In this document: positions 40,833 to 49,956 of the stretch, in pieces
Numbering within the stretch: position 1 is the stretch's first letter
Layout: each line of letters begins with the position of its first letter
The notes under the pieces: model-generated
The model's database searches: none
Told to the model about the DNA's origin: nothing
The model's input: the letters and a program-made list of their open reading frames with translations, nothing else
Source of the DNA: Marinobacter sp. S6332
GTDB taxonomy: Bacteria; Pseudomonadota; Gammaproteobacteria; Pseudomonadales; Oleiphilaceae
Assembly (NCBI RefSeq): GCF_023016045.1
Contig: NZ_JALKAP010000012.1
Location: 78,882-142,881 of the forward strand
Direction of reading: 5' to 3'
DNA: 64,000 bases
Made by a program: the position numbers and the translations under genes

Positions 40833-41438
40833 TTAAGTTCCGTGAACCCTCCAGACTAGCAACCGATTATTGGCTGGCATTTCAAAGTCCGATTCCAGAA
40901 CCAACCCGTTATCACTGCCGATGCGCTTTAGTTCGTCTATGTCCCGGATTCCCATTTTCGGGTTCTGTTGCTTCAGATGTGTGTCGAATTGCCGATTGCT
41001 GGCACTGGTGAACTGCCCGTTGTAATTGAATGGGCCATACAAACAGAAGGCTTCGTGTAACTGAAGGTTTGAAGATACACCTCGGAACATTGCTTCAACT
41101 TCCGGCCAAGACATGATATGCGCAGTGTTTGCAGAAAAAGCTCCGCTGATCGTCGGGACTTGCCAATCATCGGCGATTACATTCAAAGCCAGAGGCTCGT
41201 TGATGTTCGGCAGGTTAGCCTCGCTAAGCCATGGTTCACAAAGTTGATAGTTGCTCGGATGATCACTTGGTTGCCATGTGAGGTGAGGAAGGTTTGTAGC
41301 AAAGTGAACCGCATGTTGCCCCGTGCCTGTGCCAATCTCCAATATAGTTCCAGAGCCGCTAAACACCGTGGCTAGCTTTTCAAGGATCACCTGCTTGTTG
41401 TTCTCACAGGCTTGGGAATAGGGCTTTTCGTCAGTCAT
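40833..41438 (-). CDS. DUF938-family SAM-dependent methyltransferase-like protein
   Basis: This 201-residue protein has the class I methyltransferase motif ILEIGTGTGQHAVHFA near residue 35, then LTWQPSDHPSN, LYGPFNYNGQFTSASN and GIRDIDEL, all characteristic of DUF938. The substrate is unknown. It is followed by the GNAT gene, so the two may form a small operon. The start ATG is at 41438. Confidence 0.9.
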   Translation of the reverse strand: MTDEKPYSQACENNKQVILEKLATVFSGSGTILEIGTGTGQHAVHFATNLPHLTWQPSDHPSNYQLCEPWLSEANLPNINEPLALNVIADDWQVPTISGAFSANTAHIMSWPEVEAMFRGVSSNLQLHEAFCLYGPFNYNGQFTSASNRQFDTHLKQQNPKMGIRDIDELKRIGSDNGLVLESDFEMPANNRLLVWRVHGT

Positions 41439-41482
41439 TGGAGGCTCTGGTTGATTATTGATGAGTCAAGAATTACAGGTGT

Positions 41483-42430
41483 TTATATCAGGCCGACACC
41501 TTTGAGTACAAACACCCCCAAGGTTATGGTGATACTTGCCATCAATGTTGTGATTGCGATGATGTTTGCCGCAAGGCGATCATTGCCGCCGAGTGCTTTG
41601 GCCATCACAAAACTTGCAGCGGCGGTTGGGCTTGCGAAAAACAGGAATAGCAAACCCAATTCGGCACCCGAGAAGCCTAGTGCCCAAGCTGCAGCGGTGC
41701 ATAGTGTTGGCAAGATCACCATTTTCATCAGCGCCGAGCTGAAGGCGGTTGAGCTATCGCTACGCAAGGCGCTGAATGACACGGTTGCACCAATGCACAG
41801 CAGAGCGAGTGGCAACGTGAGGGATGCAAAATAATCGCCACTGGTCAGTATCCAATCAGGCAGTTGCAGGTTCAACCATGCCACGGGAATGGCTGCGAAC
41901 ACGGATAGTATGAGCGGGTTGCGCAATATATCCTTGAGAATACGGCGCCATTCGGGCGATCGCCCGGCCTGATAGGCGGTGAGTATGATTACCGACAACG
42001 CGTTGTAAGAGAGAATAACCAGCCCCAACAAGATGCTACCCGCCGATAGCCCGAAATCGCCGTATAGGTTTGCCGCCAGAGCCAGCCCGACAATGCCACA
42101 GTTACCTCTGAATGCGCCTTGAACATACACACCGCGATCTTCATGGATAACGCGCCAACGTGCCCATAACCAAGCCAGAAAGAAGCTTGCGAGAGTCGCA
42201 AAAAGATAGAAGATGAGCAGGTGAAAATTAAGCGATGTGCTGAGATCCGCTTTGATGATGCTGAGGAACACCAGCGTTGGAAGCGTGGCTTTGAAAACCA
42301 ATGCAGAAGCGGTGTTAACGAAGGTATCGTCAATCCACCCTACCTTTCTTAGCCCTAGCCCGATAAACACCATTGCGAATACCGGAAGAGTGGTTTCCAG
42401 TGTTTGTTGAAATAGGGAGATCAAATCCAT
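41483..42430 (-). CDS. AEC-family transporter (auxin efflux carrier type)
   Basis: This 315-residue inner-membrane protein has about ten hydrophobic segments in two similar halves (starting LPVFAMVFIGLGLRKVGW and PLILSVFAAIPVAWLNL). The central QGAFRGNCGIVGLAL and the C-terminal ASPTAAASFVMAKALGG are typical of the AEC/MdcF family, which moves small carboxylates or similar anions. The substrate is unknown. A gap of 44 bases separates it from the DUF938 gene downstream. Confidence 0.9.
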   Translation of the reverse strand: MDLISLFQQTLETTLPVFAMVFIGLGLRKVGWIDDTFVNTASALVFKATLPTLVFLSIIKADLSTSLNFHLLIFYLFATLASFFLAWLWARWRVIHEDRGVYVQGAFRGNCGIVGLALAANLYGDFGLSAGSILLGLVILSYNALSVIILTAYQAGRSPEWRRILKDILRNPLILSVFAAIPVAWLNLQLPDWILTSGDYFASLTLPLALLCIGATVSFSALRSDSSTAFSSALMKMVILPTLCTAAAWALGFSGAELGLLFLFFASPTAAASFVMAKALGGNDRLAANIIAITTLMASITITLGVFVLKGVGLI

Positions 42431-42562
42431 TCGGGTTGGCCAGTGGTCCGGAGAGTGTCTTACCTATAATAGATCTGACGGAAAGGTAATGAAACGGTTT
42501 ACTGTAGGCCATGAAGGGTGGGCTATAGTGGGGGCGAAATTTTTCAGGACAAAGGGGTGCCC

Positions 42563-42967
42563 ATGAACGCCGTTAACCACACGCCCGCGCAGTTGAAGCA
42601 GGTTCTGGCCGACACGCCTAAAGACCAGCCCGTCGTCATGCTAAATCTACTGAGGTTCCGTGACAGAGCAAGTTATGATGACAATTCCGGTGAGCGAAGT
42701 GGGCGTGAAGCGTATGAGCTTTATATTCAAGAGGCCGCAGCCTGTGTGAGTGCGGTGGGCGCTGAGGTGATTTGGTCTGGTCACAGCGTTGGCTCTCTTA
42801 TTGCGCCGCCAGAGGAGTCTTGGGACCAAGTGCTGCTTGTTCGCTACCCGTCAATTGATGCCTTTATGGCGATGATAGAAAGCTCTGAATACAAAGGCGT
42901 GGTTAAGCATCGCACCGCTGCATTGAGTGACTCCCGATTAGTTGCAAATCTCGAACGGGAACGCTGA
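42563..42967 (+). CDS. DUF1330-family protein
   Basis: This 134-residue protein of the dimeric alpha-beta barrel type has VVMLNLLRFRDRASYDD near the N-terminus, EVIWSGHSVG, and WDQVLLVRYPSIDAFMAMI, the usual DUF1330 landmarks. The ATG at 42563 has AAAGGGG seven bases upstream; an in-frame GTG at 42518 would add 15 residues without a ribosome site. The function is unknown. Confidence 0.85.
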   Translation: MNAVNHTPAQLKQVLADTPKDQPVVMLNLLRFRDRASYDDNSGERSGREAYELYIQEAAACVSAVGAEVIWSGHSVGSLIAPPEESWDQVLLVRYPSIDAFMAMIESSEYKGVVKHRTAALSDSRLVANLERER

Positions 42968-42976
42968 GATAGACTC

Positions 42977-43327
42977 TCAGCTCACTAGCGCGACTTCAAA
43001 AACACCGGTTTGGCTTATCAGCATATACGCCGCTGTGCCAGCTGCAATGGAGAGCAGGGCATTGCGGCGCCAAAGGTGAATGCCTACCACTAGCGCTCCT
43101 GCAAGAATGGCATCAAGCCCCGGCACTACCGCTGCCCAATTTCCTGAACGCTGCAAAAACACCGTTGCCAGCAAAGCCATAACAGCCGCTGGCAAGAAGC
43201 GCCCGAGGTGTTTAACCAGAGGGTGCTCGGTATGACGCTCAAAAAACAGGAAAGGTATGATTCTGGTTGCAAAGGTTGCTGCAGCTGCAACGGCAATGAA
43301 TGCAACAAGGTAGCTTGTATCAGACAT
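42977..43327 (-). CDS. azlD: Branched-chain amino acid exporter small subunit AzlD-like
   Basis: This 116-residue protein with four hydrophobic segments belongs to the AzlD/BrnE family (TRIIPFLFFERHTEHPLVKHLGRFLPAAVMALL). With AzlC/BrnF it exports branched-chain amino acids or methionine. The ATG at 43327 overlaps the end of azlC by eight bases, indicating translational coupling. Six more residues are possible from an upstream in-frame codon at 43345. Confidence 0.9.
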   Translation of the reverse strand: MSDTSYLVAFIAVAAAATFATRIIPFLFFERHTEHPLVKHLGRFLPAAVMALLATVFLQRSGNWAAVVPGLDAILAGALVVGIHLWRRNALLSIAAGTAAYMLISQTGVFEVALVS

Positions 43328-44024
43328 GGCTGCGGCCCTCCGCATTGGATTTGGCTCGCAGGCTTCTGTATTGCAGTAAAAGTACGGCTGTCACGATTGC
43401 GATAGCGCCGATGAGTTGGTGGGCTGGCGGCAGAAAGATCATAGCAACACCGGCAGCCGCTGCACCTGCCCAAACTGGGAATGCGTCTCCCAGAGCCTTC
43501 AGTTGCTCGATTGTAAGAACAATAAACAATGCCACCAATGCAAACTCGATTCCCGTACTATCGAATGCTACGTTACGGCCAAGAAGAGCCCCCAAGGTGC
43601 AGCCAATCACCCAGTAGACCTGATTGAATGCCGTAATGCGGAAATCGACGTCGAGTTCATGAAGCGTATCTTGCGAACGCGTCCGGCTTGTGAGCAATGA
43701 ATATGTTTCATCAGTCAGCCCAAAAATGAGATACAGCTTTTTCCAACCAGCCCTGCGAAACTGACCGAGCAACGACAGCCCGTAGAAAAGATGGCGCGCG
43801 TTGAGCACGAACATGGCTATGAACACTTCTAGTAATCCTGCGCTCGCTGCTAACAAGCTGACCGCCAGAATCTGGCCCGCACCGGCATAGATCACCACGC
43901 CCATAAGCGGCGCAGCCCACCATGCGTAGTCGAGCTGAGTTGTGAATAGCACCCCAAAAGCCATACCTAGAGGAAGGTATCCAAACAGGATTGGGAGTGT
44001 GAGGCGAAAAACTAACGCGTTCAT
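43320..44024 (-). CDS. azlC: Branched-chain amino acid exporter large subunit AzlC-like
   Basis: This 234-residue membrane protein of the AzlC/BrnF family has the N-terminal LPILFGYLPLGMAFGVLF, YAGAGQILAVSLL, FVLNARHLFYGLSL and a C-terminal pair of helices. It is the large subunit of a two-part amino acid exporter with AzlD. I use the ATG at 44024 (MNALVFRLTL). A close alternative is 44030, and the frame stays open to 44126, but that part does not look like an AzlC N-terminus. Confidence 0.9.
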   Translation of the reverse strand: MNALVFRLTLPILFGYLPLGMAFGVLFTTQLDYAWWAAPLMGVVIYAGAGQILAVSLLAASAGLLEVFIAMFVLNARHLFYGLSLLGQFRRAGWKKLYLIFGLTDETYSLLTSRTRSQDTLHELDVDFRITAFNQVYWVIGCTLGALLGRNVAFDSTGIEFALVALFIVLTIEQLKALGDAFPVWAGAAAAGVAMIFLPPAHQLIGAIAIVTAVLLLQYRSLRAKSNAEGRSHV

Positions 44025-44143
44025 TAGCATCCAAACGTTTTGAAAGCGAGGAATGATAGAGAATCGCCGGGGATTTTGAAAGTGGGTAAGGCTTCGACTT
44101 TTTAGGCATAATCCATAACAACGCATAGCCCACAGGAGAGACT

Positions 44144-44395
44144 ATGAGCGACGAAACCGGGCACCGGCCGCAACCGGACCCCCGCCAAGAAAAGTTTAAG
44201 GTTGATAAGGAGTTGCTGACCAAAGAGCAGTTGAATGGGCTGGCAGAAGAGTACTGCACTCGCTACCATGGGTTGAATGATACGGAAAACCCGATGGACG
44301 AGCGGAACCGGGTTTTGGAAGCGATTCACAAGGGCGAGCTGGTAGTCTGGTTTGACCCTGTGGAGAACACAGCCGGGCTTGGTGTTCCTGAATAA
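44144..44395 (+). CDS. YheU/UPF0270-like small protein
   Basis: This 83-residue soluble protein resembles the UPF0270 family: KVDKELLTKEQLNGLAEEYC, then a short acidic loop with NPMDERNRVLEAIHKGELVVWFDPVENTAGL, similar to E. coli YheU. No function is established for the family. It is divergent from azlC and 101 bases before gacA. Confidence 0.7.
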   Translation: MSDETGHRPQPDPRQEKFKVDKELLTKEQLNGLAEEYCTRYHGLNDTENPMDERNRVLEAIHKGELVVWFDPVENTAGLGVPE

Positions 44396-44496
44396 CTGGT
44401 TAACGTTTTAGGGGATATTTGAACCGGCAGCTACCCCGGCGCGTCTGTAAACGTTACAATCGCGCAGGTTTTCGAAAGCGTTGTGCGAGGTGAAGT

Positions 44497-45156
44497 TTGA
44501 TCAGGGTATTGGTTGTAGATGACCATGAGCTGGTTCGTTCCGGGATAACCCGGATGCTCGCGGATGATCCCGATATTGATGTTATTGGCCAGTCTCCGTC
44601 TGGAGAAGACGCCATAGAGTTTGTGCGCAACGAGCGTCCGGACATCGTCTTAATGGATATCCGTATGCCTGGCATTGGTGGGCTGGAGGCTACTCGACGC
44701 ATTTTACGATTTGACGATTCCGTTCGGGTGATTGTGGTAACCGCCTGCGCCGACGACCCTTACCCTGCACGGGTGATGCAAAGCGGCGCTTCTGCCTACA
44801 TCACCAAAGGTGCAGATATCCGTGAAATGGTCCGCTCCATTCGCATGGCTCACTCAGGGCAACGCTATATCAGCCCGGAAATTGCCCAAAAAATGGCGCT
44901 CAAGCAATTGGGTGGCGATAAAGAGGACGAGGGTGAGTTATCGCTGTTCGATCGCCTCTCTGAGCGCGAAATGCAAATAGCGATGATGGTTGTAGACTGC
45001 CAAAAAGTGCAGGATATTTCCGACAAACTCTGCCTTAGCCCCAAAACAGTGAACAGCTACCGCTACCGAATTTTTGAAAAACTGGAAATCTCCAGCGATG
45101 TTGAGTTGGCTCTGATGGCAGTGCGTCTTGGGTTGCATGATGCCCACAAGGTCTGA
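44497..45156 (+). CDS. gacA: Response regulator GacA/UvrY
   Basis: GacA is the response regulator of the GacS/GacA (BarA/UvrY) system, which controls secondary metabolism and motility through CsrA-sequestering small RNAs. The receiver domain has the acidic pair VDDHE, the phosphorylated Asp in VLMDIRMPG near residue 54 and a Lys in YITKGAD. The LuxR-type helix-turn-helix is C-terminal (LCLSPKTVNSYRYRIFEKL). It begins with TTG at 44497 behind GAGGTGAAG. It overlaps uvrC, the classic gacA-uvrC arrangement. The partner sensor kinase is not in the window. Confidence 0.95.
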   Translation: MIRVLVVDDHELVRSGITRMLADDPDIDVIGQSPSGEDAIEFVRNERPDIVLMDIRMPGIGGLEATRRILRFDDSVRVIVVTACADDPYPARVMQSGASAYITKGADIREMVRSIRMAHSGQRYISPEIAQKMALKQLGGDKEDEGELSLFDRLSEREMQIAMMVVDCQKVQDISDKLCLSPKTVNSYRYRIFEKLEISSDVELALMAVRLGLHDAHKV

Positions 45157-47002
45157 TTCAACGACTGAAAGCAGTGGGGAGTTCGACAGCAAACACTTCC
45201 TGAAACAACTAACGGAGCGGCCCGGCGTCTACCGAATGTATGACGAAGGCGGCTCCGTACTTTACGTTGGGAAGGCCGGAAACCTTAAAAAACGGGTCTC
45301 CAGTTATTTCCGCAAGACCGGACTGGCACCAAAAACGGAAGCGCTGGTTGCCAAAATCGCCTCGATTGAAGTAACCATCACAGGCAGTGAGACAGAAGCG
45401 CTGTTGCTGGAGCAGAACTTAATAAAGTCTCTGCGCCCCCCTTACAACATCCTGCTCAGGGATGATAAATCTTATCCGTATATCTATGTGTCTTCCCACA
45501 GTGATTACCCCTCGCTGACCTTTCGGCGTGGGCGTACCAAAAAGGGTGGAGGAACCTGGTACGGGCCGTTCCCAAGCTCTGGCGCTGTTAAGGAAAGTCT
45601 TAATGTATTGCAGAAGGTATTTCGTATAAGATCCTGTAGTGAAAGCTATTTTAGGAACCGTGCGCGTCCATGTTTGCAGTATCAAATCAACCGGTGCACG
45701 GCGCCGTGTGTAGGCTACATCTCACCCGAGGACTATCTGCAGGATATTCGCCACGCCACCATGTTTCTTGAGGGTAAAAACCCGGCCATTATCCGTGACC
45801 TGATGGATGCCATGGAGAAAGCTGCCGAGAGTCTTGAGTTCGAAAAAGCTGCTGCCTGCCGAGACCAAATCAATCACCTGCGCCATGTTCAGGAGCAACA
45901 ATCTGTAGACGGTGAGGGCGGCGACGCAGATGTTATCGCTATCGCACAGGATGCGGGGGTTGTATGTATTGTTATCATTATCGTGCGTGGCGGTAGAGTT
46001 CTGGGAACTAAGGATTACTTTCCCCGTTATTCTTTGGAGCAATCCGAGGGCGAGCTGTTGAGTGCTTTTCTCGGGCAATATTATTTTGGTGGAAACACGC
46101 GTCGAGAGATTCCAAAAGATGTACTGGTTCCGGTTGAGGTTGAAGGTCAGGAGCTGCTTGCTCATGCACTTTCGGATGCAGCTAACCGGGAAACCCGTAT
46201 ACGTGGAAATGTAAGAGGGGAGCGACGGCGTTGGTTGGAACTGGCAATGACCAATGCCCAGCAAACGTTGCTAACACATATCGCCAGCAAAGAGACCGTG
46301 TATCGTCGTTTGCTGGCGCTGCGAGACATGCTGGAGCTCGCTGAAACCCCCTCGCGGATGGAGTGTTTCGACATTAGCCACAGCCACGGTGAAAATACCG
46401 TCGCATCCTGTGTCGTTTTCGATGAGAATGGCCCCCTTAAAAGTGATTACCGCCTGTACAATATTGAAGGTGTGAAAGCTGGCGATGATTACGATGCCAT
46501 GCGTCAGGTGCTGACGCGTCGCTACCGTCGTATGGTCGCGGGTGAGGGCAAGCGCCCGGATCTTGTATTTATTGATGGTGGTAAAGGGCAGTTGAGCATT
46601 GCCCGGGAAGTCTTTGATGAACTTGGGGTTTCTGATATTCCCCTAATCGGTGTAGCCAAGGGCGTAACCCGGCGCGCGGGCATGGAACAGTTGATCGACG
46701 CCATGACCGGCGATGTGTTTCGTGTGCCCGCTGATTCCCCGGCGTTGCATTTGATTCAGCACATTCGGGACGAGTCCCATCGATTTGCAATTACTGGGCA
46801 TCGTAAAGGGCGCGACAAGAAGCGCCGTCAGTCTACCCTAGAGGGTATAGAAGGGGTTGGCCCAAAACGCCGCAGGGAGCTCATCCGGTATTTTGGTGGT
46901 ATACAGGAACTACGCAAAGCCAGTGTTGATGAAATGACGAAAGTTCAGGGCATCAGCAAATCCTTGGCTGAAAACATATACGCAGCGCTGCATGACGAGT
47001 AA
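45137..47002 (+). CDS. uvrC: Excinuclease ABC subunit C
   Basis: UvrC makes both incisions around lesions in nucleotide excision repair. The GIY-YIG nuclease domain (PGVYRMYDEGGSVLYVGKAG, about 20-100) cuts the 3' side. A UVR motif (LEFEKAAACRDQINHLR, about 210-245) binds UvrB. The RNase-H-like domain (ECFDISHSHGENTVAS, VFIDGGKGQL) cuts the 5' side. Two helix-hairpin-helix motifs (IEGVGPKRRRELIRYFG) end the protein. The start is within gacA: ATG at 45137 or 45140, with an in-frame TTG at 45128. All catalytic segments are intact. Confidence 0.97.
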   Translation: MMPTRSDSTTESSGEFDSKHFLKQLTERPGVYRMYDEGGSVLYVGKAGNLKKRVSSYFRKTGLAPKTEALVAKIASIEVTITGSETEALLLEQNLIKSLRPPYNILLRDDKSYPYIYVSSHSDYPSLTFRRGRTKKGGGTWYGPFPSSGAVKESLNVLQKVFRIRSCSESYFRNRARPCLQYQINRCTAPCVGYISPEDYLQDIRHATMFLEGKNPAIIRDLMDAMEKAAESLEFEKAAACRDQINHLRHVQEQQSVDGEGGDADVIAIAQDAGVVCIVIIIVRGGRVLGTKDYFPRYSLEQSEGELLSAFLGQYYFGGNTRREIPKDVLVPVEVEGQELLAHALSDAANRETRIRGNVRGERRRWLELAMTNAQQTLLTHIASKETVYRRLLALRDMLELAETPSRMECFDISHSHGENTVASCVVFDENGPLKSDYRLYNIEGVKAGDDYDAMRQVLTRRYRRMVAGEGKRPDLVFIDGGKGQLSIAREVFDELGVSDIPLIGVAKGVTRRAGMEQLIDAMTGDVFRVPADSPALHLIQHIRDESHRFAITGHRKGRDKKRRQSTLEGIEGVGPKRRRELIRYFGGIQELRKASVDEMTKVQGISKSLAENIYAALHDE

Positions 47003-47561
47003 CAACCGTATGAATTTACCGAACCTGCTCACACTCTCCCGCATCATCATGATTCCGGTCTTTGTGGCGGTGTTTTATCTTCCCATGCATTGGAGCTACA
47101 TGGTCAGTGCAGCAATTTTTGCACTGGCTGCGGCAACGGACTGGTTGGATGGCTATCTTGCCCGCAAACTTGACCAAAGCACTCCGTTCGGTGCGTTTCT
47201 TGATCCAGTTGCCGACAAGCTTATGGTTGCAGTAGCCTTGGCGCTCTTGATTCAAGAGTATTCCGCCATTCTGGTCACCATTCCTGCAACCGTTATTATT
47301 GGCCGCGAAATTGTAATTTCTGCATTGCGGGAATGGATGGCTGAAATTGGCAGCCGTGCAAGTGTTGCGGTTTCTTACATTGGCAAGATTAAAACCGCGG
47401 CTCAAATGGCATCTATTGTGGGTTTGTTGGCCTTTCCTCCGGGCGAGTTTTTGTCCGATGTTTCTGTAGGTTTGCTCTACATCGCCGCCATATTAACGCT
47501 TTGGTCTATGGGGCTATACATTAAGGCAGCTTGGCCGGATTTATTCCCGGAAAAGGATTAA
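46992..47561 (+). CDS. pgsA: CDP-diacylglycerol-glycerol-3-phosphate phosphatidyltransferase
   Basis: PgsA makes phosphatidylglycerol phosphate in the inner membrane. The CDP-alcohol phosphatidyltransferase signature is complete (DWLDGYLARK, then FGAFLDPVADK), and four to five hydrophobic segments are present in 189 residues. The ATG at 46992 overlaps the uvrC end by 11 bases. The ATG at 47010 (MNLPNLLTLSR) matches the E. coli start better and is a serious alternative. Its 3' end overlaps the minus-strand lipoprotein gene by four bases. Confidence 0.95.
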   Translation: MTSNNRMNLPNLLTLSRIIMIPVFVAVFYLPMHWSYMVSAAIFALAAATDWLDGYLARKLDQSTPFGAFLDPVADKLMVAVALALLIQEYSAILVTIPATVIIGREIVISALREWMAEIGSRASVAVSYIGKIKTAAQMASIVGLLAFPPGEFLSDVSVGLLYIAAILTLWSMGLYIKAAWPDLFPEKD

Positions 47562-48184
47562 TCCTGCCGCGCCTCACAGTTTCTCGCCCAGTCGATAAGG
47601 TTTTTTGCCAATTCTTCACCGGCGTCGCCAAATGCTTGCACCACGGAGTTTATACTTTTGTCTCCGGCTGGCGCTGATACGATGAAGTTACTGGAACAGA
47701 GGGTTTGCCGGGAACGATTATTTATTAGTTGCCCGTAAACGGTAACGGTTACCCGCGTACTGTTACCATGGTTAATTGCATGGAAGGCCGAGATTTCTGT
47801 AGCAAGTGTCAGGTCACTGTTGCTTGGGCCTGTATCAATAACCACATCCCGAAAAATGTCGCTCGCCCTGAATGCCCCTGCGAGCATATCTCGTAGCAGA
47901 ACTGGTGCCGTATCACGCCATCGAACTCCGCTATACACCGTGAATTCCCAAGGCTCGGGCTTTGCCAAAATCCGTGAACTGTTGAAGGGCTCGGAGGCAA
48001 AGGGCGTATCAATTCGAAGGCTTTCAGGCCTACTCGCACCGCCTTTTTGTATTTCCTCAGGTACCGGAAAATCCATCACTCTGGGTGCTTCAGGGATGGG
48101 AAATACCGTGCAAGCCGTTAATGCCCCCGAGACCACCACTGCTGTGCCAAGTGTTCTGAAAGCCTTTGCCGCTGAGATTATCAT
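47558..48184 (-). CDS. ABC-type transport auxiliary lipoprotein (PqiC-like)
   Basis: This 208-residue outer-membrane lipoprotein has lipobox ALTAC (Cys25). The ATG at 48184 lies six bases after a perfect AAGGAGGT, so I reject the upstream in-frame codon at 48217. The remainder (FTVYSGVRWRDTAPVLLRDML... DLTLATEISAFHAI) fits the ABC-type transport auxiliary component/PqiC-like family. It overlaps the MCE gene by four bases (ATGA), and is the last gene of the four-gene MCE operon. It probably forms the outer-membrane end of the transport path. Confidence 0.88.
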   Translation of the reverse strand: MIISAAKAFRTLGTAVVVSGALTACTVFPIPEAPRVMDFPVPEEIQKGGASRPESLRIDTPFASEPFNSSRILAKPEPWEFTVYSGVRWRDTAPVLLRDMLAGAFRASDIFRDVVIDTGPSNSDLTLATEISAFHAINHGNSTRVTVTVYGQLINNRSRQTLCSSNFIVSAPAGDKSINSVVQAFGDAGEELAKNLIDWARNCEARQD

Positions 48185-49119
48185 GGGGATACCTCCTTGA
48201 TAGCGGGGCCGCCCCAAAGAGTGCCTCTCGGGTTCTCCTCAAGACGGCGGGTAAACTGATTCAGGTTTCTGAGGGTGTTGCGCAGTTCTCTCAAGGCCGG
48301 AGCAAGCTCTCCAATACCTTGAAGCCCGGAATCTAGAGCGCCTTCGTTGTCTCGGGTCAGATTATCTATACGTGCGACCGTATCTTGAACCTTCGTCATG
48401 GCCAGGTTCATGTTGGTCATAACGGCTTTGCCTTCGTTCTGTAGCAGAGCGTTGGCGTTGTCTGAGAACGCAGAGACTTTCGATGCGGCTTCTGCTGCCC
48501 GTTGGCTGGCATTATCCATACGTTCAAGCAAAGCCACGAGTTGGTCGCGGCTGCCTAGTAGGGAATCACTTGCCTCGCGGGCGTTGCGCAAGATGGCAGT
48601 AAGATTTTCTGTGTTTTCTTGGGAAAGTAGATTGTTTGCGCTGGTAAGCAGCTGTTCTGCTTTGGTTAACAGAGCTTCTCCGTTGGTGAGGAGTGTTTTA
48701 AATGCAGATGGCTCGGCGGTTATCAACGCAGGGTTATCCTTCGTGCCGTAGAGTACCGGGCTATCCTGACTGCCGCCGCTAAACTGCACATTCATGCTGC
48801 CGGTAATATTCGCTAATACCAAGCCGGCGCGAGTGTCCTTCCGTACGGGCACGCTTTGCTCTACACGCACTAAAACCCGAACGTGGCTGGGGTTGGCCGG
48901 GTCCAAAGTCAGCTGGAGAACATCGCCCACTGCAACGCCACTGTAGAGTACCGGGTTGCCTTTGGCCAAACCGCCTACCGCCTGATCAAACACAATCTCG
49001 TAATAGGCCCACTCGCGGTCTGCAGATGACTTCGCAAGCCATAGCGAAAACAACAGTGCAGCCACCACCGAAATCAGCGTAAATAGCCCTATAAGCAGGT
49101 GGTGTGCTTTCGGTTCCAT
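48181..49119 (-). CDS. MCE (MlaD-type) substrate-binding protein
   Basis: This 312-residue periplasmic protein is anchored by an N-terminal helix (HHLLIGLFTLISVVAALLFSLWL) and has one MCE domain (about 40-115, YYEIVFDQAVGGLAKGNPVLYSGV... GLVLANITGSMNVQF). A long helical tail (about 140-300) could form a needle or coiled coil across the periplasm. MCE proteins shuttle lipids between membranes. It is longer than E. coli MlaD (about 183 residues), which suggests a distinct MCE subfamily. The ATPase and permease genes lie directly upstream. Confidence 0.92.
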   Translation of the reverse strand: MEPKAHHLLIGLFTLISVVAALLFSLWLAKSSADREWAYYEIVFDQAVGGLAKGNPVLYSGVAVGDVLQLTLDPANPSHVRVLVRVEQSVPVRKDTRAGLVLANITGSMNVQFSGGSQDSPVLYGTKDNPALITAEPSAFKTLLTNGEALLTKAEQLLTSANNLLSQENTENLTAILRNAREASDSLLGSRDQLVALLERMDNASQRAAEAASKVSAFSDNANALLQNEGKAVMTNMNLAMTKVQDTVARIDNLTRDNEGALDSGLQGIGELAPALRELRNTLRNLNQFTRRLEENPRGTLWGGPAIKEVSP

Positions 49120-49125
49120 AAGCTT

Positions 49126-49953
49126 TTACTCCCGTAACCGGCTCGTCTCTTGAGCCCGGAATGCGTAACTGGCAGCCCGCCCGCGGGGGCCCTGAAAATA
49201 TTCCTGGATCCATGCGTCGCTTGTTGTCGCAACTTTTTCAATGCGGTCTGCGACCAAAACCTTCTTTTGCGACAGAACCGCAACCCTGTCGCACGTTGTA
49301 TACAGCGTATCCAAATCGTGTGTAACCAAAAAAACGGTCAGCCCCAAAGCGTCCCGTAGGGTAACAATAAGCTTGTCAAAAGCCGCAGCACCAATTGGAT
49401 CGAGGCCAGCAGTAGGCTCATCCAAGAACAGAATTTCAGGATCCATTGCCAGAGCGCGTGCCAAGGCGGCGCGTTTGACCATACCACCAGAGAGCTCTGA
49501 CGGGTACTTGAGGGCCGAGTCGGCTGGTAAGCCCGTTAGGGCAAGCTTCATGCGGGCAAGCTCTTCGGCATCGGCACGGGATAGGTCGCAATGTTCAATC
49601 AATGGAAGAGCAATGTTCTGCAACAGGTTCAATGAGGTAAACAAAGCTCCCCTTTGGAAGAGAACACCAAAGCGCTGCTCGGTGTCTGACCGTTCTACGG
49701 CGCTCAGTTCGTTGAGGTCTTTCCCGAATACTCGTATTTGACCGTCTGACGGTTTATGCAACCCTACGATGCTTCTTAACAGAACGGATTTGCCGGTTCC
49801 TGAGCCGCCAACAACGCCAAGAATTTCGCCTTTGAACAGGTTGAGATCAAGGTTTTTGTGGACGACGTGGCTGCCGAACCGATTAACAAGATTCTCGACT
49901 TCAATAACGGTTGGTGATTGGTTGGCGGCCGCAAGGGCTGTTGAATCTTCCAT
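49126..49953 (-). CDS. MlaF-like ABC transporter ATPase
   Basis: This 275-residue ATPase has Walker A GGSGTGKSVLLRS (about 50), the signature LSGGMVKRAALARAL, and Walker B ILFLDEPTAGLDP, with the Q loop in RFGVLFQRGALF. LSGGMxKR is the MlaF-type signature. It energises lipid movement with the permease encoded just upstream (three-base gap) and the MCE protein just downstream (six bases). Confidence 0.93.
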   Translation of the reverse strand: MEDSTALAAANQSPTVIEVENLVNRFGSHVVHKNLDLNLFKGEILGVVGGSGTGKSVLLRSIVGLHKPSDGQIRVFGKDLNELSAVERSDTEQRFGVLFQRGALFTSLNLLQNIALPLIEHCDLSRADAEELARMKLALTGLPADSALKYPSELSGGMVKRAALARALAMDPEILFLDEPTAGLDPIGAAAFDKLIVTLRDALGLTVFLVTHDLDTLYTTCDRVAVLSQKKVLVADRIEKVATTSDAWIQEYFQGPRGRAASYAFRAQETSRLRE

Positions 49954-49956
49954 AAG